Origin: an uncultured Alphaproteobacteria bacterium
Lineage (GTDB): Bacteria > Pseudomonadota > Alphaproteobacteria > UBA8366 > JADFVY01
Length of the DNA stretch: 57,366 nt
Direction: 5' to 3'
Assembly (NCBI GenBank): GCA_947259105.1
Contig: CAMYKU010000029.1
Coordinates: forward strand, 1 to 57,366
The position numbers were made by a program, and so were the translations under genes. Below the pieces are notes generated by a model. That model had not been told where the DNA came from. It did not search any database and was given only the letters and a program-made list of their open reading frames with translations. How positions within the stretch are numbered: the stretch's first letter is position 1; every line of letters begins with the position of its first letter. Below are positions 53,186-57,366 of this stretch, piece by piece.

Positions 53186-53335
53186 GCCATGGGCGCCCGA
53201 TCGCAAATCGGGCACCCGCTCCCGGGGCCAGCCCGGCGCGCTATGCCTTAGGGCCGGCCAGCGCCATAAGGCCCCGGATGTGAAATCCGGGGCCTCGATC
53301 CCGCAGCCATCCCGCTGGCCGGCTGCGCGTGGCCC
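53186..53335. repeat. Covarying stem-loop repeat, copies 2 and 3 in tandem
   Basis: Copy 2 has stem GCCCGAT/ATCGGGC (53195-53201, 53207-53213). Copy 3 has stem AGGCCCCGGAT/ATCCGGGGCCT (53269-53279, 53285-53295) with outer arms GCCGGCCAGCG and CGCTGGCCGGC (53253-53263, 53313-53323). Flanks CTCCCGGGGCCAGCCCGGC and GGCTGCGCGTGGC match copy 1. Confidence 0.65.
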
Positions 53336-53348
53336 CAACAACCCCTCT

Positions 53349-53753
53349 TCACCCCTTCACCATCAGGCTCATCTTCTTGTCGCTGGTCAGGATGTGCTCG
53401 ACGATCCACTCGTCGACGACCTCCTCGATCGCCGCGCCGGCGCCGGTGCCGGGCTCCTGCTCGAAGCGCACCATGAAGCCGGTGAAGGTATCCAGCAGCG
53501 CCTCGTGCTCCGCCTTGTGCGCGCCGTAATGCGCGTAGCCGTTTTCCTTCATGACGGTTTCCTCGAGCGCGAAATGGGCCTGCAGGCGGGCGAGGATCTC
53601 GCCCAGCGTCTCCTGGATCCGCTCACGCTCGTCATGGGCGCGCAGCGCGCCGTGCAGCCGGTTGATATCGGCCACCAGAGAACGATGCTCATGGTCGAGT
53701 TCGGCGATGCCGATCAGGAAATCGTCGGTCCATTCGATATCCGCGCGCGCCAT
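53349..53753 (-). CDS. Bacteriohemerythrin
   Basis: A 134-residue four-helix hemerythrin. All di-iron ligands are in place: H21 (or H23) in LDHEH, H60 and E64 in HFALEE, H79 and H83 in HKAEHE, H120 in EHI and D125. It binds O2 reversibly, for storage, delivery or sensing. Single gene with no attached signalling domain. Length is as usual for the family. Confidence 0.95.
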   Translation of the reverse strand: MARADIEWTDDFLIGIAELDHEHRSLVADINRLHGALRAHDERERIQETLGEILARLQAHFALEETVMKENGYAHYGAHKAEHEALLDTFTGFMVRFEQEPGTGAGAAIEEVVDEWIVEHILTSDKKMSLMVKG

Positions 53754-53893
53754 GGGCAGCCCTCCGGCCGGAATACCGAGAGCATCTCGCGCCCGGCGCC
53801 GCACGTCAAGCGGGATGGCAGGCGGATTGCGGCGAGCCGTGCCCCCTCGAGGGTCGGGGTGGGGGTGACCCGCCCCCCGCCGCGCCTCTCGCC

Positions 53894-54535
53894 TCAGCCG
53901 GAATAGCGGCCGGAGATCTGGGCGCGATACGTCTCGTAGTCGTGCTGCGCCGCGGCATAGTCGATCTCGAGCTGCCTGATCGCCTCTCCGATCTCGATCT
54001 TCTCCTGGGCCAGCTGCTTGAGCTCGATGACGCGGGCGGCGACGTCGGCGGCGGCGAGGTCCGGGGACGGAGTCGCCATCGACAGGGTGCGGTCGGCCAG
54101 CGCGTATTCCAGTTCCTGGCTGCGCTGCCGGCTGTAGCTGAGCCGCTTGCCGATGTTCTGCATGCGCGCGCGCCGCTGGTAGAGGCCGAACCCGTCGGCA
54201 TGCGCGGCCGCAAACGCAGCCTCCATATGCGGCGGGCAGACGCCCTCATAGCGGTAGCCGCTGTTGCCGACGTTGTAGCCGTTCTGCGGCCGGCAGTAAT
54301 AGACGAGGCCCTCCTCGCGGCCGGCCATGTAGGCCTCGAAATTGGCGGCGACGCCATACTCGGCGCAGGCCTTGCGGCGCACCGCCAGCTGCTGGGGGCC
54401 GTAGCCCTGGGCGCCATCCTCATAGCCGATCGCGCGCCAGTCGGCGGTCAGGCATTCCGCCTCTTCCATCGCGCCGCCGCCGCCACCGCAGCCGGCGAGC
54501 GCGAGCACGAACATCATCGCGAATACCCGTCGCAT
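53894..54535 (-). CDS. DUF2799 family lipoprotein
   Basis: A 213-residue lipoprotein: signal with lipobox LALAGC (C16) followed by a Gly-rich stretch. The DUF2799 pattern is clear: CLTADWRAIGYEDGAQGY, then RRKACAEYGVAANFEAYMAGREEGLVYYCRPQNGYNVGNSGYRYEGVCP, and a long helical end (about 125-205) likely to be a coiled coil. The five Cys in the mature part probably form disulfides. The family's role is unknown. Confidence 0.9.
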   Translation of the reverse strand: MRRVFAMMFVLALAGCGGGGGAMEEAECLTADWRAIGYEDGAQGYGPQQLAVRRKACAEYGVAANFEAYMAGREEGLVYYCRPQNGYNVGNSGYRYEGVCPPHMEAAFAAAHADGFGLYQRRARMQNIGKRLSYSRQRSQELEYALADRTLSMATPSPDLAAADVAARVIELKQLAQEKIEIGEAIRQLEIDYAAAQHDYETYRAQISGRYSG

Positions 54536-54603
54536 TGCTGATCCTCCATCCGAGCGGACACCCGGTCCGCACCGGCAAAGCATAGCGGCAAGCAGTTTAG
54601 AAC

Positions 54604-54684
54604 AGCTTAAGGTCGCGCGGGCGCCGGATCGAAGATCCGCCGCCCTCTCCCGGAGCCATCCCGCCGGCCGGCGTCGAGTGTGCC
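54604..54684. repeat. Covarying stem-loop repeat, copy 4 (degenerate)
   Basis: CGGATC/GATCCG around a GAA loop, followed by CTCTCCCGGAGCCATCCCG and CCGGCCGGCGT. It shares the CCGGCCGGC and GCCATCCCG blocks with copy 3 but has a shorter stem. Confidence 0.45.
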
Positions 54685-54688
54685 GCAT

Positions 54689-56176
54689 TTATCGCATAAC
54701 AAACGGGTTCGGTGTCTCGGTCGCGGTGGAGATCCACACGGTCTTGGTCTGCATCCAGTCGCGGATCGCCTGCTGGCCGCTCTCGCGCCCCAAACCGGAA
54801 CGCTTGTAGCCGCCGAACGGGGCGACGTACGAGACCGCGCGGTAGGTGTTGACCCACACGGTGCCGGCCCTGATGCGCTTCGGGATTTCGATGGCGCGGC
54901 TTATGTCGGTGGTCCACACCCCGGCGGCGAGGCCGTAGACGATGTCGTTGGCGATCGCCACCGCCTCGTCGTCGTCCCTGAACGGGATCACCGAGAGGAC
55001 CGGGCCGAACACCTCCTCCTGGGCGATGCGCATCTTGTTGTCGACGCCGGTATAGACGGTCGGCTCGACGAACCAGCCGTCGCCGCATTCCGGGCGCTCG
55101 GCCTTCGCGCCGCCGAGCACGCATTCCGCGCCGTCCGCGCGCGCGACGTCGAGATAGCCGAGGATCTTCTCGTATTGCGGCTGCGTCGTGACCGGACCGA
55201 CCTGGGTGTCCGGCGACATCGGGTCACCCATCTTCGCGGTCTTCGCGAAGGCGACCAGCCGGTCGACGAACTCGTTGTGGATCGACTCCTGGACCAGCAG
55301 CCGCGAGCCGGCGATGCAGGTCTGCCCGGTCGCCGCGAAGATGCCGGAGATCGCGCCCTTGACGGCGTTCTCCATGTGGCAGTCGGCGAACACGATGTTG
55401 GGCGACTTGCCGCCGAGCTCGAGGCTGACCTTCTTCAGTCCGGCGGCCGCGTTCTGGTAAACGCGGGTGCCGCTGGCGGTGCCGCCGGTAAAGGCGATTC
55501 GGGCAACGTCCGGGTGCGCCACCAGCTTCTCGCCGGCCTCGGCGCCGAAGCCCGTGACGACGTTGACGACACCCTTCGGAAAGCCGGCCTCCGCGACCAG
55601 ATCGGCGAAGGCCAGCGCCGAGGCCGAGGTGAACTCCGACGGCTTGACGACCACGGTGTTGCCCGCGGCAAGCGCCGGGGCGAGCTTCCAGGCGAGCAGC
55701 AGCAACGGCGAGTTCCACGGGATAATCATGGCGCAGACGCCGAGCGGCTCGTTCAGGGTGTAGGTAAACGTATCCGCCTTGTCGATCGGCAGCACCGCGC
55801 CCTCGACCTTGTCGGCGAGGCCGCCGAAATAGTGGTACCACTGGGGCGCGTAGCGAAGCTGCAGCCCCATCTCGGCGATCAGCTTGCCGTTGTCGCGCAC
55901 CTCGATTTCGGCGAGGCGATCTGCGTTCTCTGCGACGAGGTCGCCAAGCCGGCGCAACAGGTGGCCGCGCCCTGTTGCGTTCAGCGCCGGCCAGTCGCCG
56001 CCCTCGAAGGCGCGCTTCGCCGCGGCGACGGCGCGGTCAACGTCCGCCGCCCCGCCGCGCGGCACCAGCGCCCAGGGCTTGCCGGTATAGGGGTTGAAGG
56101 ACTCGAAGTAGTCGCCGGAGGCCGGCGCCGCCGCGTCCCCGTCGATATGCATGGAAAGTTTTTCGAGCGCGGCCAT
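54689..56176 (-). CDS. Aldehyde dehydrogenase family protein
   Basis: A 495-residue NAD(P)-dependent aldehyde dehydrogenase. The catalytic set is complete: N155 in PWNSP, K178 and E181 in KPSE, E253 in LELGGKSP and nucleophile C287 in GQTCIAG. It is closest in feel to the broad aldehyde/betaine-aldehyde group; the true substrate is not evident. A strong GGGAGGAAG ribosome site precedes the ATG at 56176. Divergent from a small hypothetical gene, with 122 nt between. Confidence 0.95.
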   Translation of the reverse strand: MAALEKLSMHIDGDAAAPASGDYFESFNPYTGKPWALVPRGGAADVDRAVAAAKRAFEGGDWPALNATGRGHLLRRLGDLVAENADRLAEIEVRDNGKLIAEMGLQLRYAPQWYHYFGGLADKVEGAVLPIDKADTFTYTLNEPLGVCAMIIPWNSPLLLLAWKLAPALAAGNTVVVKPSEFTSASALAFADLVAEAGFPKGVVNVVTGFGAEAGEKLVAHPDVARIAFTGGTASGTRVYQNAAAGLKKVSLELGGKSPNIVFADCHMENAVKGAISGIFAATGQTCIAGSRLLVQESIHNEFVDRLVAFAKTAKMGDPMSPDTQVGPVTTQPQYEKILGYLDVARADGAECVLGGAKAERPECGDGWFVEPTVYTGVDNKMRIAQEEVFGPVLSVIPFRDDDEAVAIANDIVYGLAAGVWTTDISRAIEIPKRIRAGTVWVNTYRAVSYVAPFGGYKRSGLGRESGQQAIRDWMQTKTVWISTATETPNPFVMR

Positions 56177-56298
56177 CGCTTCCTCCCTGGGCAGTCGTGC
56201 GTGCGCGGTGACCGGATATTGACGGTCGCCGGCCGAACCGGCAAGAGTGTCGGGAACAGACAGACCAGCCGGCCAGACGGGATGAGGCAGCGACAGCG

Positions 56299-56493
56299 AT
56301 GAGCAGCGAAATTCCGGTACCGTTCGATATCGACAACACCGACGATCTGTCGCAATCCGAGATCGACGCGCTGAATGCCGAGTTCGCCCGGATGTGGCCG
56401 AACTGGCGCGTCCGCGCACCCAGGGAGATCGGCGACGACGAGATCATAAAGAACCTTCGCCACTTCCTGATGCGGCGCTATTTCGGCGGGTGA
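56299..56493 (+). CDS. Small acidic hypothetical protein
   Basis: A 64-residue protein: an acidic N-terminal half (DIDNTDDLSQSEIDALNAEF) then a basic half ending in LRHFLMRRYFGG. No membrane segment and no recognisable domain. The regular charge pattern and divergent placement next to the aldehyde dehydrogenase support a real gene. Function unknown. Confidence 0.6.
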   Translation: MSSEIPVPFDIDNTDDLSQSEIDALNAEFARMWPNWRVRAPREIGDDEIIKNLRHFLMRRYFGG

Positions 56494-56578
56494 GGCGCCC
56501 GGAGATTTGACCCCGGGCGTCCTGCGAATAACTTTACACTTGTGCAGCACGGACGAAGCGATGCGAAGGAAGCCCGCC

Positions 56579-57238
56579 ATGAACCTCACCGGCGTCAATC
56601 ATCTGGCCTTCATCACCAGCGACCTTGAGAAGACGATCCGGTTCTGGCGCGACCTCCTGGGGCTGCCGCTGCAGGCCGGGATCGGCCATGAAGGCTACCG
56701 GCACTATTTCTTCAGGCTCGGCGAGCGCGACCAGATCGCCTTCTTCGAGTACGAGGAGGCGGCGCCGATGACATACAAGTTCCACGGCGAGCGCACCGAC
56801 GCGCCGCTCGGCTTCGACCACCTCTCGATGACCGTCGATACGGTCGAGGAGCTGTTCGGCTTCAAGGACCGGCTGGAGGCCGCCGGCATCGAGGTGCACG
56901 GCGCCGTCGACCACGGCATCATCTGGTCGATCTATTTCTTCGACCCGAACAACATCCCGCTGGAGATCTCATGGGAGACCATGGAGATCACGCACCCGCC
57001 GGCGATGGACGAGGTCGCGCCGATGGACATCGTCGCCGAGGGGACGGCGCCGCAGCCCGGCCACTGGCCGGAAGTCACCAGGCCGACGCCGCGAAGCCGC
57101 TTCACCGCCCATGGCGGCAACGCGTTCACCATGCGCGAGACCTTCATCCGCGAGGGCATCGGCAGGCTGAAACCGGACTTCGTCGCGTTGATGGAAGCGC
57201 AGGTCAGCGGCAAGGCGGGAGACGAGGCGGCGGAGTGA
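56579..57238 (+). CDS. VOC family protein (extradiol dioxygenase/glyoxalase fold)
   Basis: A 219-residue VOC protein with the metal-site pattern H8 (VNHLAF), E58 (FFEYEE), H81 (GFDHLSM) and E129 (PLEISWE). The core (1-135) is followed by an 80-residue tail unusual for plain glyoxalases. Possible roles are ring-cleavage dioxygenase-like or lyase-like; substrate unknown. The ATG at 56579 with AAGGAAG upstream is preferred over an in-frame ATG six codons earlier. Confidence 0.85.
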   Translation: MNLTGVNHLAFITSDLEKTIRFWRDLLGLPLQAGIGHEGYRHYFFRLGERDQIAFFEYEEAAPMTYKFHGERTDAPLGFDHLSMTVDTVEELFGFKDRLEAAGIEVHGAVDHGIIWSIYFFDPNNIPLEISWETMEITHPPAMDEVAPMDIVAEGTAPQPGHWPEVTRPTPRSRFTAHGGNAFTMRETFIREGIGRLKPDFVALMEAQVSGKAGDEAAE

Positions 57239-57270
57239 ACGTCCCGCCCGGAATGGCCCCCTCACCCTGA

Positions 57271-57366
57271 GCAACCGGGCAGATGGGTAACAGATCTGAC
57301 CGGGAACATGGGTAACAGTTTTCTTGCTTTGTTCATGGTTGCATTTGTTGCGGTTGTTGTGGCTGG
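57271..57366. mobile_element. Possible end of an insertion sequence (cut by window edge)
   Basis: ATGGGTAACAG occurs twice, at 57283-57293 and 57308-57318, 25 nt apart, followed by AT-richer DNA unlike the preceding gene. Repeated GGGTAACAG near one end is typical of some IS481/IS3-type elements. No transposase is in view, so this is tentative. Confidence 0.4.

Overview
The window is 57 kb of high-GC DNA with dense, mostly co-oriented operons. It looks like an alphaproteobacterium, probably a Rhodospirillales-like lineage, though the genus cannot be named from sequence alone. The evidence is an ATP12-type F1-ATPase assembly chaperone next to AsmA, a HAD phosphatase, an RluC-type pseudouridine synthase and CrcB; a MaeB malic enzyme fused to a phosphotransacetylase-like domain; propionyl-CoA carboxylase; and an AspRS with the RDH signature seen in non-discriminating enzymes. 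No rRNA, CRISPR array or intact prophage is visible. One tRNA, Leu(GAG), is present.

Layout. 0-3.7 kb: tail of a LuxR-type response regulator, a perfect 11-bp inverted repeat at a plausible activator position, then a secreted arylsulfatase, a DUF502 membrane protein and an outer-membrane channel. 3.9-10.7 kb (minus strand): an apparent catabolic operon with an M14-type deacylase, a polar-amino-acid ABC transporter (ATPase, binding protein, two permeases), an M81/MlrC-type metallopeptidase and a PaaG-like enoyl-CoA hydratase/isomerase. 10.8-16.2 kb: methyltransferase, then maeB-mgtE-GNAT coupled by 4-nt stop/start overlaps, a MITE-like element immediately upstream of maeB, and tRNA-Leu. 16.3-20.2 kb: lipB-amidase, agmatinase-type ureohydrolase, mtgA. 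20.3-29.8 kb: propionyl-CoA carboxylase genes pccA and pccB on one strand, separated by a sensor kinase, a GT-C-like membrane protein, a 2TM protein and a glyoxalase-fold protein; then a Bcr/CflA exporter. 29.9-31.3 kb: ArsR/SRPBCC pair behind a clear promoter/operator, and a GFA protein. 31.3-36.3 kb: crcB-rluC-HAD-AsmA-ATP12 with overlapping ends. 36.5-41.5 kb: lipoprotein with a strong terminator, aspS, rnd, terC.

From about 41.5 to 54.6 kb the character changes. Genes become sparse and are mostly orphans, and palindromic repeats of several families fill the gaps. Contents include an Ala-rich protein, a lower-GC zinc-ribbon protein with an ADP-ribosyltransferase-like motif, an XRE regulator, a Tat-exported helical protein, a secreted rhodanese-like protein, a polysaccharide lyase, an NnrU/ICMT-like methyltransferase, a broken YcaQ-like gene, a compact protein with a possible Cys-His-Asp arrangement, and a 595-residue protein with a ThuA/GATase-like N-terminal region and an extreme histidine cluster. 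I read this as an accessory region. The last part (54.6-57.4 kb) returns to ordinary metabolism (aldehyde dehydrogenase, small hypothetical protein, VOC protein) and ends in what may be the edge of an insertion sequence.

The most unusual items are the zinc-ribbon/ART-like orphan (43.1-43.9 kb), the His-cluster protein (51.2-53.0 kb), the MITE-like element at 15.8-16.1 kb, and a stem-loop repeat family whose stems vary in a compensatory way.
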